In this document: positions 9,208-18,269 of the stretch, piece by piece | Numbering within the stretch: position 1 is the first letter of the stretch | How the letters are laid out: every line of letters starts with the position of its first letter | Notes under the pieces: generated by a model | Told to the model about the DNA's origin: nothing | The model's input: the letters and a program-made list of their open reading frames with translations, nothing else | Databases searched by the model: none | Source of the DNA: Pyruvatibacter sp. | GTDB taxonomy: Bacteria; Pseudomonadota; Alphaproteobacteria; CGMCC-115125 | Length of the DNA stretch: 64,000 nucleotides | NCBI RefSeq assembly: GCF_040219635.1 | Contig: NZ_JAVJSC010000004.1 | Span: 186,001 to 250,000 of the forward strand | Direction of reading: 5' to 3' | Made by a program: the position numbers and the translations under genes

Positions 9208-9298
9208 GCACCCTCACGCCTCGTCTTGTGCCGCGAAATCCGCTAGGCTCAACCCGTTGCGTTTGGTGCCCGTCAAACTGCTATCCGGAGACCTTTTT

Positions 9299-9763
9299 AT
9301 GACCCGTCATGCACACTTTATCGTCGGTTGCTGTGCAGCTCTTGGCTTGTCGCTGATTATTGCGCTCGGCGCATCGGTGCCTGCTCACGCATGGGCTGAG
9401 AAATGCCGCAACAATGTGGATGCCCAGATTGATGAGGAGTACCGCATCTATTTTTACACGTCAGGCAATGAGCTGGATGAGGAGGCCGTGAAGCGCATTG
9501 ATCGGGCAAGCTCGATCGGCAAAGCGCGGGACGTCAAGCAGATTTGCATTGTCGGCCAGGCCAGCAAGGAGGGTGACGCCAGGCGTAACTCTGCCCTCGC
9601 GTTGGGGCGGGCAGAGGCTGTGGCGGAGGCTTTTGTGGCGCGCGGCTGGCAACGCGACCAGATCGTGGTTCGCTCCAAGGGGGAAAGCTGGGGTTTCCTG
9701 TCGGACTGGCTGACCAGCGACAGTTCTGCGGACCGCCGGGTGGACATCACTTATTCATATTAA
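9299..9763 (+). CDS. Small exported OmpA-like protein
   Basis: This 154-residue protein has a signal peptide ending near VPAHA/WA. The mature domain resembles a compact OmpA C-terminal (peptidoglycan-associated) fold: YRIYFYTSGNELDEEAVKRI, then IVGQASKEGDARRNSALALGRAEAV, then RRVDITYSY at the end. That is the usual order of beta strand, glycan-binding helix and final RRV strand, but the classical NxxLSxxRA motif is only loosely kept. ATG 9299 is preferred over an upstream in-frame start at 9257, since GGAG at 9286-9289 precedes it and it directly begins the signal peptide. It probably acts at the cell wall; the partner is unknown. Confidence 0.75.
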   Translation: MTRHAHFIVGCCAALGLSLIIALGASVPAHAWAEKCRNNVDAQIDEEYRIYFYTSGNELDEEAVKRIDRASSIGKARDVKQICIVGQASKEGDARRNSALALGRAEAVAEAFVARGWQRDQIVVRSKGESWGFLSDWLTSDSSADRRVDITYSY

Positions 9764-9883
9764 GTGGGTGCTGGTTGAGCGTGCCGCTGGCACATGCGCT
9801 CCGGTGCCGTTAAAGTCGCGCCCGAAACCATCCGATGACATGCGGGGCCATACTGCGCCTCGCTCTAAAGAGGGAACATCGCC

Positions 9884-10336
9884 ATGCGCGTATTTGAAAA
9901 CATCGAAGAAATGTCCAAGGAAGTCGGCAAGGAAATTGGCGTCAGCGACTGGGTGGAGATTGACCAGGACCGCATTAACCTGTTTGCGGATGCGACCGGC
10001 GACCACCAGTGGATCCACATTGACGGCGAGCGCACGCAAAAGGAACTGGGGATGCCAACCATTGCCCACGGTTACCTGACGCTGTCGCTGCTGCCGATGC
10101 TGCAGGGCAGTGTATCCGGCATCAAGAGCGTGACGCGCGGCATCAACTACGGCAGCAACAAAGTGCGGTTCACCGGCATGGTGCCGGTCAACAGCAAGGT
10201 GCGTGCCCGCGTTAAACTGCTCAACATGGAACCCAAGTCAGGCGGCGTGCAGATGACCAACGAAGTGACCATGGAAGTGGAAGGCTCGGACCGGCCCGCC
10301 ATGGTGGCTGAAACCCTGTCGCTGGTTTTTGAATAG
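9884..10336 (+). CDS. MaoC-like (R)-enoyl-CoA hydratase
   Basis: This 150-residue single hot-dog domain belongs to the MaoC/NodN-type dehydratases, which hydrate trans-2-enoyl-CoA to (R)-3-hydroxyacyl-CoA. The hydratase-2 motif is clear at about residues 35-48: ADATGDHQWIHID, with Asp36 and His41 as likely catalytic residues, followed by IAHGYLTLSLLP. The length matches single-domain family members. A Shine-Dalgarno AGAGGG lies upstream of the ATG. A strong hairpin terminator follows at 10365, so this is a monocistronic unit. It may feed polyhydroxyalkanoate or fatty-acid metabolism; no phaC gene is visible here. Confidence 0.88.
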   Translation: MRVFENIEEMSKEVGKEIGVSDWVEIDQDRINLFADATGDHQWIHIDGERTQKELGMPTIAHGYLTLSLLPMLQGSVSGIKSVTRGINYGSNKVRFTGMVPVNSKVRARVKLLNMEPKSGGVQMTNEVTMEVEGSDRPAMVAETLSLVFE

Positions 10337-10364
10337 GCCGCGAAGAACCGTTCGCAAAAATGTG

Positions 10365-10400
10365 ACCGGCGGATACATTTGATGTATCCGCCGGTCTTAT
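10365..10400 (+). terminator. Hairpin terminator after maoC-like gene
   Basis: A perfect 13-bp stem pairs ACCGGCGGATACA (10365-10377) with TGTATCCGCCGGT (10383-10395) across a 5-base loop. A short T-containing stretch (CTTATTAT) follows. It lies 29 bases after the stop codon, which is typical of an intrinsic terminator. Confidence 0.8.
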
Positions 10401-10443
10401 TATATCCAACGCTGAACAACCTTTCACTGCCGGGAGAATAAGC

Positions 10444-10899
10444 ATGGCTGACGCAACGCGCGCCCTTTGGACCACCAGCAGCACGCGCACGAAAGTGCGA
10501 AAATCGGATGCTGAATGGCAGGCGCAGCTTACTCCCGAACAGTTTCATGTCACCCGCAAGGCAGGCACGGAGCGCGCGTTCACCGGCCCCAACTGGGACC
10601 AGAAAGCGTCCGGCACCTATGCGTGCGTGTGCTGCAAGCAGCCGTTGTTTGATGCGGCCACCAAATATGACAGCGGCACCGGATGGCCGAGTTTTTATGC
10701 ACCCGTTGCCGAAGATGTCGTTGAGTATCACGCGGATAAATCATTGTTCTCCACACGGACGGAAGTTGTGTGTTCAAACTGTGATGCGCATCTGGGGCAT
10801 GTGTTTCCCGACGGGCCACAGCCCACGGGTTTTCGCTATTGCATGAATGGCATGGCGATGGAGTTTACCCCGGATGGCTCATCGACCTCCGATGACTGA
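10444..10899 (+). CDS. msrB: Peptide-methionine (R)-S-oxide reductase MsrB
   Basis: This 151-residue enzyme repairs the R-epimer of methionine sulphoxide in proteins. Both zinc-binding CxxC pairs are present (Cys61/Cys64 in ACVCC, Cys110/Cys113 in CSNC). The active-site block GTGWPSFYAP and the catalytic Cys133 in RYCMNGMAM are intact. No signal peptide is seen, so it is cytoplasmic. Its stop codon overlaps the ATG of the downstream oligopeptidase gene by 8 bases, making a msrB-ptrB operon. That coupling suggests linked handling of oxidised or damaged proteins and peptides, which is an inference from position only. Confidence 0.95.
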   Translation: MADATRALWTTSSTRTKVRKSDAEWQAQLTPEQFHVTRKAGTERAFTGPNWDQKASGTYACVCCKQPLFDAATKYDSGTGWPSFYAPVAEDVVEYHADKSLFSTRTEVVCSNCDAHLGHVFPDGPQPTGFRYCMNGMAMEFTPDGSSTSDD

Positions 10900-12979
10900 G
10901 GCCGCACCGCCCGTCGCTGCACGCAAACCCCATACAGATACGCATCACGGGCGCACGCGCACCGATGACTATGCGTGGCTGCGCGCTGACAACTGGCAGC
11001 AGGTGATGCGCGAGCCTGAGACGCTCGATGCTGACATTCGCAGCTATCTTGAAGCCGAGAATGCTTATACGCAGGCACAGCTTGGGCCAACCAAGGCTCT
11101 GCAGGACACATTGTTTGGCGAAATCAAGGGCCGCATCAAGGAAGATGACAGCTCGGTGCCTGCCCCTGACGGGCCTTACAGCTATTATTCACGCTGGGAT
11201 ACGGGCGCGGAATATCCGCTGTTCTGCCGTCGCGCGCGGGGCAGTGGCGGGGAAAAAGAAACCATCATTCTGGATGGACCGCAGCTTGCGGCTGGCGAAA
11301 GCTATATGCGCATTGCCGACGCCACGCATTCGCGTGACCACCGGCTGCTGGCCTATTCAACGGATACGGCGGGGTCGGAGTATTTCTCGGTCTTTGTCAA
11401 AGACCTTGAGAGCGGCGAAGTGTTGCCGGATGTCATTTCCGATACCTCCGGCGGAATTGTGTGGGCAGCCGACAACGCCACGCTTTTTTACACGCTGCTG
11501 GATGCAAATCACCGCCCCCACAAAGTCATGCGCCACGCGCTTGGCACGGCGGTGAGTGACGACGTGTGCGTGTACGAAGAAACTGATCCGGGATTCTTTG
11601 TCGGCGTCGGCCAGACCCAGAGCGGGCGGCTGATTGTCATCGACAGCCACGATCACCAGACGTCTGAAATACGGTTTGTGCGTGCGGATGACCCGACAGC
11701 AGCCCCCGTGCTGGTGGCCCCGCGCGACGACGGCCACGAATACGATGTTGAAGACTGGAACGACCGGCTGATTATCCGTACCAACGCGGCCAATGCGGAA
11801 GACTTCAAGCTGGTGGAAGTACCTATCGCAACACCAGGCCGAGAGCACTGGCGCGATATGGTGCCACATGCGCCGGGCACACTGGTGCTTGATCACATCG
11901 CCTTCAAGAACCATCTGGTGCGCCTTGAGCGGCACGGCGGGCTACCACGCGCGATCATCCGAGACATGCGGACAGGCGATGAACACGCCATTGCGTTTGA
12001 CGAGGATGCGTATTCGCTGGGGCTGTCGCCAGGGTATGAATACGACACAACCAAACTGCGTTTCAGCTATTCGTCAATGACAACACCGACGGAACAGTAT
12101 GACTACGACATGGCAACGCGAGAGCGAGTGCTGCTGAAACGTCAGGAGGTGCCCAGTGGTCATGATGTGTCGCACTACGTGACCAAACGGCTGATGGCGA
12201 CAGCGCCCGATGGTGCACAGGTGCCGGTGTCAATCCTGCATCATCGTGACACGCCGCTCGATGGCTCGGCACCGTGCCTGCTGTATGGCTATGGAGCTTA
12301 TGGGATCAGCATTCCGGCGAGTTTTTCCGTGGCGCGGCTGTCGCTGGTGGATCGCGGGTTTGTCTATGCCATTGCCCATGTGCGCGGCGGCAAGGACAAG
12401 GGCTATCAGTGGTACAAGCAGGGCAAGCTCAAGGACAAAACAAATACGTTCACGGACTTTATTGCAGCGGCCGAACATCTGATCGCGACCGGGGTTACAT
12501 CAAAGGGCAACGTAGTGGCGCAGGGTGGCAGTGCTGGCGGCATGTTGATGGGCGCGGTTGCCAATATGCGGCCGGATCTGTTTGCCGGCATCGTGGCGGA
12601 AGTGCCGTTCGTCGATGTGCTGGCCACGATGCTGGACGACACGCTGCCGCTGACGCCGCCCGAGTGGAACGAATGGGGCAACCCGATTGCCGATGCGGAC
12701 GCCTATGACTGGATCGCCGCCTACTCGCCCTACGACAATGTAACCGCGCAGGATTACCCGGCGCTGTTTGCGTTGGGCGGGCTGGCGGACCCGCGGGTTA
12801 CCTATTGGGAACCCGCAAAGTGGGTGGCCAGACTGCGGGCGCTCAAGACCGACGATAATCTGCTGATGCTCAAGACCAACATGGAAGCAGGCCACGGCGG
12901 CAAGTCAGGCCGCTTTGAGGGGCTGCATGAGGTGGCGGAAGTGTATGCATTTTGTTTGATGGCGGTGGGGAAGGCCTGA
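10892..12979 (+). CDS. ptrB: Oligopeptidase B (S9 family)
   Basis: This 695-residue serine peptidase has an N-terminal beta-propeller domain (about residues 70-400) and a C-terminal alpha/beta-hydrolase domain. The nucleophile sits in QGGSAGGMLMG (Ser547), the conserved VRGGKDKGYQWY precedes it, and the catalytic His is in EAGHGGKSGRF (His668). Oligopeptidase B cleaves after basic residues in short peptides in the cytoplasm. I start at ATG 10892, which begins MTEAAPPVAARKP as in this family; the open frame extends upstream only as an antisense-like tail over msrB. It is cotranscribed with msrB. A REP-like palindrome follows the stop codon. Confidence 0.93.
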   Translation: MTEAAPPVAARKPHTDTHHGRTRTDDYAWLRADNWQQVMREPETLDADIRSYLEAENAYTQAQLGPTKALQDTLFGEIKGRIKEDDSSVPAPDGPYSYYSRWDTGAEYPLFCRRARGSGGEKETIILDGPQLAAGESYMRIADATHSRDHRLLAYSTDTAGSEYFSVFVKDLESGEVLPDVISDTSGGIVWAADNATLFYTLLDANHRPHKVMRHALGTAVSDDVCVYEETDPGFFVGVGQTQSGRLIVIDSHDHQTSEIRFVRADDPTAAPVLVAPRDDGHEYDVEDWNDRLIIRTNAANAEDFKLVEVPIATPGREHWRDMVPHAPGTLVLDHIAFKNHLVRLERHGGLPRAIIRDMRTGDEHAIAFDEDAYSLGLSPGYEYDTTKLRFSYSSMTTPTEQYDYDMATRERVLLKRQEVPSGHDVSHYVTKRLMATAPDGAQVPVSILHHRDTPLDGSAPCLLYGYGAYGISIPASFSVARLSLVDRGFVYAIAHVRGGKDKGYQWYKQGKLKDKTNTFTDFIAAAEHLIATGVTSKGNVVAQGGSAGGMLMGAVANMRPDLFAGIVAEVPFVDVLATMLDDTLPLTPPEWNEWGNPIADADAYDWIAAYSPYDNVTAQDYPALFALGGLADPRVTYWEPAKWVARLRALKTDDNLLMLKTNMEAGHGGKSGRFEGLHEVAEVYAFCLMAVGKA

Positions 12980-13006
12980 GCGTCGCGAGGTTGCGCAGAT
13001 ATTGGA

Positions 13007-13118
13007 GAGACCCTCCGGTCAAGCCGGAGGGGCAGCGGAAACACAGTATAAATACCGCCCCCCCGACTTGACCGAAAATATAAATACCGACCTCCCTCCG
13101 GCTTGACCGGAGGGTCTC
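13007..13118. repeat. REP-like paired palindrome (copy 1)
   Basis: Two perfect 25-bp inverted arms (13007-13031 and 13094-13118) each contain an internal palindrome of the type CCCTCCGGCTTGACCGGAGGG. Between them are two copies of TATAAATACCG. The element lies between the convergent ptrB and GH5 genes and can also act as a bidirectional terminator. Its core resembles the repeats at 18083-18166 and 19193-19270. Confidence 0.8.
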
Positions 13119-13135
13119 ACCCCGCGCGCCGAGTC

Positions 13136-15124
13136 TTAAGCCCCGGTCGATGGCTGGATGACAATTTCCAGCCGCCCGGCATTCGCGCCTTCCACCGTCA
13201 CCACCTGCCCATCGTCCCCAAACACGGCCTTGCCCGACGACAGGCTGATGTCGCACCCTGACGCATAGTGCAGACGTGGCACATAAATCTCGGTAGGTGC
13301 GGCGTCAGCCTCTACCGTGATTTCAGCCTTGAACTTGCGCGACGCCAACTCAAAGCCATGCTTCACCAGCATGCCCTGCGCACGGCGAATGTAAGGTCGG
13401 CAGAAGCCTTTAACCGCGCGGCCGCCTGAATCCTTGCTATGCGGATTGTTCTGCTGGTCACGGGAAAAAATCGACAGATCTTCCTGGTTCCACCCGTCGC
13501 CGATGGCCTGATCGTTACTGTTGGATGCTGTGTAGTTCCAGTGCGCCGTTGAAAGCAGCAATGCATCCATGGCGTTGTACATGAGGTCCAGTGCCGTCAC
13601 GTGCATCTGCCACGGGGCGTCCGAGTGGTCGCCGCCCGCCCACGCCTTGTAGGCGGCAGCGTCATCAAGGTCATAGGGAATGCCGAACTCGCCGATGAGC
13701 GTGGGGGCACCGCTACCGCCGTTCAGTGTGCGCGCCGCATCCTTGATGGCGGCAAGCTGCTCAACATACTGAGCCTCAATGGCTGCGGCACCTTCAATGA
13801 CGCGGCCGTTAAACGGGTTGATTGCGGTTGGGTACATGAAGTTCTTGGTCACCAGCGTGACAATGTCATACCAGTGGCTGGCGTTCACGGTGTTGTCGGG
13901 CGTGCCCGCGGGAAAGCCCTCGTCGGTCAGGTCGCGGAACGGGTCCAGTTCGGCAAATACCATCCAGTCCGGCTTTACCTCGCGGATGCTGCGCGCCACG
14001 CGGTTGAAGAACGGCACCATATAATCCGTCTCCAGATCAATCGGCCTGCCATTCTTGTGGGTGAAATACGTCTCGTTGACGTCTTCGGCCTCGCCGTTGG
14101 CGTTGAGGCGATACGCCCCGCCCTGCTCGAACGGACACGACACGCCGTCGCGCCACAGCGAAACGCGCGTTTCATTGGCGCGCTCCTCGCCGGTGACCGC
14201 CATTTTCATGGTTGAGGCGTCAAAACTCAAAACCGGCACCGTGCGCGGGATGCCACGGGCGACCAGCAATCCGTCAAGCGGTGACCAGGCGGGACCGGGC
14301 GTCACGCGTTGCGGGTGCTCGGCTGACTTTGAGGTATGCTGATAGCTCGTCTCGTGGCCGATCCAGCCGGAGCCCGGCTCGTTCAGGGTATCGAAGCCCA
14401 GCACATGGGGCATGTCCTTGACGCGCACGGCGATCTGCTTCATCGCACCCATATAGTGTGTTTGCAGAAACTCCTGCGCGTTGACGCCATCCACCATCAG
14501 GTCGGGGGCAAAGTCAGCACCGGCGAAAAACAGCGTCCACATGATGGCGTTGCCGGGGCGGCGGTAGTTCTGCGCCCAGGTCATTGTCGGGTAAGTGTCT
14601 TCCTGCCGCCCGCCGCCGCGCTCAAAGTCATAGCAAAGCTGCATGACCTTCGCGGCACCGGCCTCATGAAATGTCGTGAAGTCGAGGCCTACTTTTTCAA
14701 ACGTCCAGCCCGGCGCGCCGTCACCGCCGGACATGCGCGACCAGACATCCTGATGGAAATCGATAAACACATAGAGGCCGTGCTCACCCGCGCGGCGGCA
14801 GACCTCTGCAATGTAATCCAGATAGGCCGCGTCATACTGGCCGGGGCCTTTGTGCTCACACGCTTCCCAGGTGGTGAGCAGGCGCAGGCAGTTGAAGCCC
14901 CAGTGCTTGAGGCGGCCCAGATGTTCGTCGGCTTCGTCAATGGGGAACGGGCGGCCGATAAAGCTGACGTTAGCGTGATCTGAAAAATCCGTGGGAATGT
15001 GGGTGCCGCCGTCAGGGTAAGGCAGCTTGCAGTCGCCGCCCAGATTGACGCCGCGCAAAATGACGTGGCGGCCTTCAGCATCTACAAACCGGTCGCCGTC
15101 AATGCGCAGTTTTGATAGTGACAT
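13136..15124 (-). CDS. GH5-family glycoside hydrolase (endoglycoceramidase/steryl-glucosidase type)
   Basis: This 662-residue protein is a clan-A (beta/alpha)8 glycosidase followed by a C-terminal beta-sandwich. The N-terminus has the family opening GRHVILRGVNLGGDCKLPYP, the acid/base is Glu249 in DTLNEPGSG, and the nucleophile is about Glu479 in LIGEFGIPYD. The long insert and C-terminal all-beta domain resemble GH5 enzymes acting on glycosylceramides or sterol glucosides rather than cellulases. No signal peptide is visible, so a cytoplasmic glycolipid catabolic role is plausible. The ATG at 15124 is preceded by GGGGAG; an upstream in-frame start at 15163 lacks this. Substrate assignment is inference. 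Confidence 0.85.
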   Translation of the reverse strand: MSLSKLRIDGDRFVDAEGRHVILRGVNLGGDCKLPYPDGGTHIPTDFSDHANVSFIGRPFPIDEADEHLGRLKHWGFNCLRLLTTWEACEHKGPGQYDAAYLDYIAEVCRRAGEHGLYVFIDFHQDVWSRMSGGDGAPGWTFEKVGLDFTTFHEAGAAKVMQLCYDFERGGGRQEDTYPTMTWAQNYRRPGNAIMWTLFFAGADFAPDLMVDGVNAQEFLQTHYMGAMKQIAVRVKDMPHVLGFDTLNEPGSGWIGHETSYQHTSKSAEHPQRVTPGPAWSPLDGLLVARGIPRTVPVLSFDASTMKMAVTGEERANETRVSLWRDGVSCPFEQGGAYRLNANGEAEDVNETYFTHKNGRPIDLETDYMVPFFNRVARSIREVKPDWMVFAELDPFRDLTDEGFPAGTPDNTVNASHWYDIVTLVTKNFMYPTAINPFNGRVIEGAAAIEAQYVEQLAAIKDAARTLNGGSGAPTLIGEFGIPYDLDDAAAYKAWAGGDHSDAPWQMHVTALDLMYNAMDALLLSTAHWNYTASNSNDQAIGDGWNQEDLSIFSRDQQNNPHSKDSGGRAVKGFCRPYIRRAQGMLVKHGFELASRKFKAEITVEADAAPTEIYVPRLHYASGCDISLSSGKAVFGDDGQVVTVEGANAGRLEIVIQPSTGA

Positions 15125-15232
15125 TTTTCTTTTCTCCCCGATGTGCCCGCACACGCCCGACACTGCTTGCTGCTTTGGTCTTGTGTTCGCTCAAGACTAT
15201 GCCAGAAAAATCCGTTGTGGCAGGGTGCTGGC

Positions 15233-16312
15233 ATGACAAAAGAACCTGATCTCGCCCCCCTCCCGCCGCAGCCCACAGGCGTTGCATGGCCCACTGACGC
15301 CTGGCCAACGGCCACCGCCACAAGCGCCGACCATGTGGCGCTGGGCGACCTGCTGGACCATGCGTTTTCAGACCCCGATGGCGATGGCAAGGGGCCGGAT
15401 GATCTGGGGCCGACCCATGCCTTCGTGGCCATTCAGGGCGGCAAACTGGTGTCTGAGGCCTATGCAGACGGCTATGGCCCGGCACAAACCTACCCGTCGT
15501 GGTCGATGGCCAAGAGCATTTTGCAGGCGCTGATCGGCATTGCAGTGCGCGAGGGCAAAATGTCGATTTTTGATCGTGTCGGCGCGCCTGAATGGGCCGC
15601 GGATGATCCACGCGCCGAACTGACCATCGACCAGTTGTTGCGCATGGCCAGCGGGCTTGCGTTTGACGAAGACTATGTGGACGGCGACATCTCCGACACC
15701 ATCGCCATGCTGTTTGGCGGCGGCAAGGGGGATGTTGCGGGCTATGCCGCCAACAAGCCACTGCTGCACCCGATTGATACGGTGTTCAATTATTCAAGTG
15801 GCACATCCAACATTCTGGCGCGCGCACTGGCGGTGGCGCTGGGCGATGGGCAGGCCGTGTCTGCGGGCGACTTTGAAGCCTTCATGACGCGCACGCTGTT
15901 TGACCCGATCGGTATTCGCGGTGCGATCCCCAAGTTTGATGCGACGGGCACGTGGATCGGCTCATCCTATTGCTTCATGACCGCGCGGGACTTTGCGAAA
16001 TTCGGCCTCCTGTACATGCGCGGCGGGCTGTGGGACGGCACGCAGATTTTGCCAAATGGCTGGGTGGACTATGCCCGCAGCCAAAGCAAAGTGCCGACGG
16101 GGGCTGACGAGTTTCAGGGCTATGGGGCGCATTGGTGGCTGGAAATTGCCGGACCGAATACGTTTTCGTGCAACGGCTATGGCGGCCAGTACATTGTTCT
16201 GGTGCCACAAAAAGACCTGATCCTGGTGCGCCACGGCGATAGCCATGATGTGCAGGGCGACGGCGTCAAGCGCTGGATCAGGCAGGTGGCGGAGGCGTTT
16301 GGCGACGCCTGA
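15233..16312 (+). CDS. Serine hydrolase, beta-lactamase/class C fold
   Basis: This 359-residue protein has the SxxK motif in SWSMAKS (Ser91, Lys94) and a Tyr motif in FNYSSGTSN, both typical of the class C beta-lactamase/esterase/D-aminopeptidase superfamily. There is no clear signal peptide, so an intracellular esterase or peptidase is likelier than a beta-lactamase. ATG 15233 is favoured; the open frame runs upstream to 15143 only over the divergent promoter region. The gene is divergent from the GH5 gene and upstream of another member of the same superfamily. Confidence 0.82.
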   Translation: MTKEPDLAPLPPQPTGVAWPTDAWPTATATSADHVALGDLLDHAFSDPDGDGKGPDDLGPTHAFVAIQGGKLVSEAYADGYGPAQTYPSWSMAKSILQALIGIAVREGKMSIFDRVGAPEWAADDPRAELTIDQLLRMASGLAFDEDYVDGDISDTIAMLFGGGKGDVAGYAANKPLLHPIDTVFNYSSGTSNILARALAVALGDGQAVSAGDFEAFMTRTLFDPIGIRGAIPKFDATGTWIGSSYCFMTARDFAKFGLLYMRGGLWDGTQILPNGWVDYARSQSKVPTGADEFQGYGAHWWLEIAGPNTFSCNGYGGQYIVLVPQKDLILVRHGDSHDVQGDGVKRWIRQVAEAFGDA

Positions 16313-16501
16313 AATGCCCCGGATATCTCACGCTTTGGTAAGCATAAACGGACTTTGAAAGCAGTTCATAGGCGCTGTACCCAACTTGCTCTTGCCCCGC
16401 GCCCGCTCCTATTCAAGAATGCCTGCCAGACAACACTTAAACTGCGCGGCGTCCGGTAAACCGGGTGAAAGACGCAGCTCTTGCCTTTTGGGGGGACGCA
16501 C

Positions 16502-16813
16502 GTGGGCGACGTTATCAGGCTTCCGCTTGACCGGATTACGGATCGTGACCGGACACGGCTTTTTCAGGCGGCTGCGGCTTCGCCTCTTGATGTGGATCTT
16601 GTCACCAACGATGACGGCAGCCCGTGCGTGCTGGCCTATCGCTGCGGCTGGACGCATCCCAGTTTCCGCATCGAGAAATCTGACGGGCTGTGGCAGGCGT
16701 TTGATCTTGAACATGGCGGCACACAGCCGGTTTTTCAGTCCCGGCTGGCCAGCGACCTGATTGACGCTCTTTCCACTCCCGTCCCGCTCGAAAACAGGCC
16801 CACCGCATCATGA
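16502..16813 (+). CDS. Small hypothetical protein coupled to serine hydrolase
   Basis: This encodes a 103-residue soluble protein of no recognised family. It begins VGDVIRLPLDRITDRDR, and a later segment reads GWTHPSFRIEKSDGLWQAF. I take GTG 16502 as the start: a G-run at 16490-16495 sits 6 bases upstream, whereas the in-frame TTG at 16481 has no such site. Its stop codon overlaps the start of the next gene by 4 bases (ATGA at 16810-16813), a sign of translational coupling. It may be an accessory or regulatory partner of the serine hydrolase. Confidence 0.6.
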   Translation: MGDVIRLPLDRITDRDRTRLFQAAAASPLDVDLVTNDDGSPCVLAYRCGWTHPSFRIEKSDGLWQAFDLEHGGTQPVFQSRLASDLIDALSTPVPLENRPTAS

Positions 16814-18060
16814 ACGCTCCCCTGATCAGCGACCCCGCAACCGCGGCCAAAAAAGCCGGCATGTGCCCCACCCGCCTCGACCGGATTGCACCGTTCTTTC
16901 AAACCTATGTGGACCGCAAGAAGCTGGCGGGGCTTTCCACGCTGGTGTGGCGCAAGGGCGAACTGGCACATTTCTCCGTACAGGGACAAATGGATGTGGA
17001 GCGCGGCAAGGCGCTGACGCACGACACGATCTTCCGCATCTATTCAATGTCAAAGCCCATCACGTCCGTTGCGGTGATGATGCTGTTTGAGGAAGGCCGC
17101 TTCCAGCTTGAGCACGAGATTGGCCGCTACATCCCCGAGCTTGGCGACCTGCGCGTGTATGCAGGCGGCCCGGCACGCGGCATGGCCACGCGGGCCGCGC
17201 ACCGGCAGGTGACCATCCGTGATCTGTTGACCCATATGGCGGGCTTTACCTATGGCTTCATGGAAGTTCACCCGGTGGACGAAGCCTACCGCTATTTCAA
17301 GATTGGCGGCGTGGACCTGACAACCTCCAACCTTGAAGAGTTCTGCAGACTGCTGGGCCGTATGCCGCTGCTGCATGACCCGGGCGAGGCGTGGAGCTAT
17401 TCGGTGTCAACGGATGTGCTGGGGCGGCTGGTTGAGGTTGTCTCCGGCATGTCGCTGTATGACTTTTTCCGTACACGCATCTTTGAACCGCTGGGCATGA
17501 CTGATACGGCGTTTCAGGTGTCGTCTGAGCAGATGCCGCGCTTTGCGGCCAACTACCAGCGGGACCCAAAGTCGAAATCGTTCACGCTGGCGGACGACCC
17601 GGAAACCGGACGCTATGCAAAACCGCCGGTGTTCACGTCCGGCGGTGGCGGGCTTGTGTCCACGCAGTCTGACTACCTGAAGTTCTGCCGGATGCTGCTT
17701 GCGGGTGGCACGGCACCTGATGGCACGCGGCTGCTGTCACGCCCGACACTGGCGCTGATGACACAAAACCACCTGCCGGACGGGCGCGACCTTGAAGGCT
17801 TTGCGCAGGGTGCATTTTCTGAAACCACCAACGCAGGCATCGGCTTTGGCCTTGGCTTTGCGGTCACGGTGGACGAAGCCAAGTCGCAGATTACCGGCCC
17901 CAACGGCACGTACTACTGGGGCGGCGCGGCGAGCACCATTTTCTGGATCGACCCCACCGAAGACCTGATTGCCATTTTGATGACCCAGCTCATGCCGTCA
18001 GGGGCTTATCCGCTGCGGCGGCAGTTCCAGCAACTGGTGTACGCCGCGATCGACGACTAG
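16810..18060 (+). CDS. Serine hydrolase, family VIII esterase/beta-lactamase fold
   Basis: This 416-residue protein carries Ser79-Met-Ser-Lys82 in IYSMSKPI and the Tyr motif in AWSYSVSTDVLG. Near the C-terminus, YYWGGAASTIFW occupies the place of the beta-lactamase KTG/HGG box. This combination is typical of family VIII carboxylesterases (EstB-like). Conserved context motifs such as TIRDLLTHMAGFTYG also fit. No signal peptide is seen. It is coupled by a 4-base overlap to the small protein gene upstream and is followed by a REP-like palindrome. Confidence 0.87.
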   Translation: MNAPLISDPATAAKKAGMCPTRLDRIAPFFQTYVDRKKLAGLSTLVWRKGELAHFSVQGQMDVERGKALTHDTIFRIYSMSKPITSVAVMMLFEEGRFQLEHEIGRYIPELGDLRVYAGGPARGMATRAAHRQVTIRDLLTHMAGFTYGFMEVHPVDEAYRYFKIGGVDLTTSNLEEFCRLLGRMPLLHDPGEAWSYSVSTDVLGRLVEVVSGMSLYDFFRTRIFEPLGMTDTAFQVSSEQMPRFAANYQRDPKSKSFTLADDPETGRYAKPPVFTSGGGGLVSTQSDYLKFCRMLLAGGTAPDGTRLLSRPTLALMTQNHLPDGRDLEGFAQGAFSETTNAGIGFGLGFAVTVDEAKSQITGPNGTYYWGGAASTIFWIDPTEDLIAILMTQLMPSGAYPLRRQFQQLVYAAIDD

Positions 18061-18082
18061 ATTTTCCTCCCCCCCTTTGCCT

Positions 18083-18166
18083 CTCCGCGACTTGATCGCG
18101 GGGTCCAGGGTAACCAAGCAGCACATTTGCGTGCGGCTCTGGGCCCCGCGATCAAGTCGCGGGGAG
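18083..18166. repeat. REP-like paired palindrome (copy 2)
   Basis: CGCGACTTGATCGCGGGG (18086-18103) pairs perfectly with its reverse complement at 18144-18161 across about 40 bases, and the pairing extends partly on both sides. The element lies between the serine hydrolase and DMT permease genes. It shares the ACTTGATC core with copy 3. Confidence 0.8.
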
Positions 18167-18269
18167 GCATGTGGTGTGTGGGGGCGTTCAACCGCATGGC
18201 TGACATGAGTGGCCTTCTTTGGGGCATCGGGCGTAGAACATAAGTTCCCTTCCCTGCTCGGCCTTACTC

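Noticed and set aside
10365..10400. Fourth REP-like element
   Set aside because: The palindrome is a simple 13-bp terminator stem without the CTTGATC core of the repeat family.
15233..18060. True beta-lactamases conferring resistance
   Set aside because: Both proteins lack signal peptides and a KTG box; intracellular esterase or peptidase is likelier.
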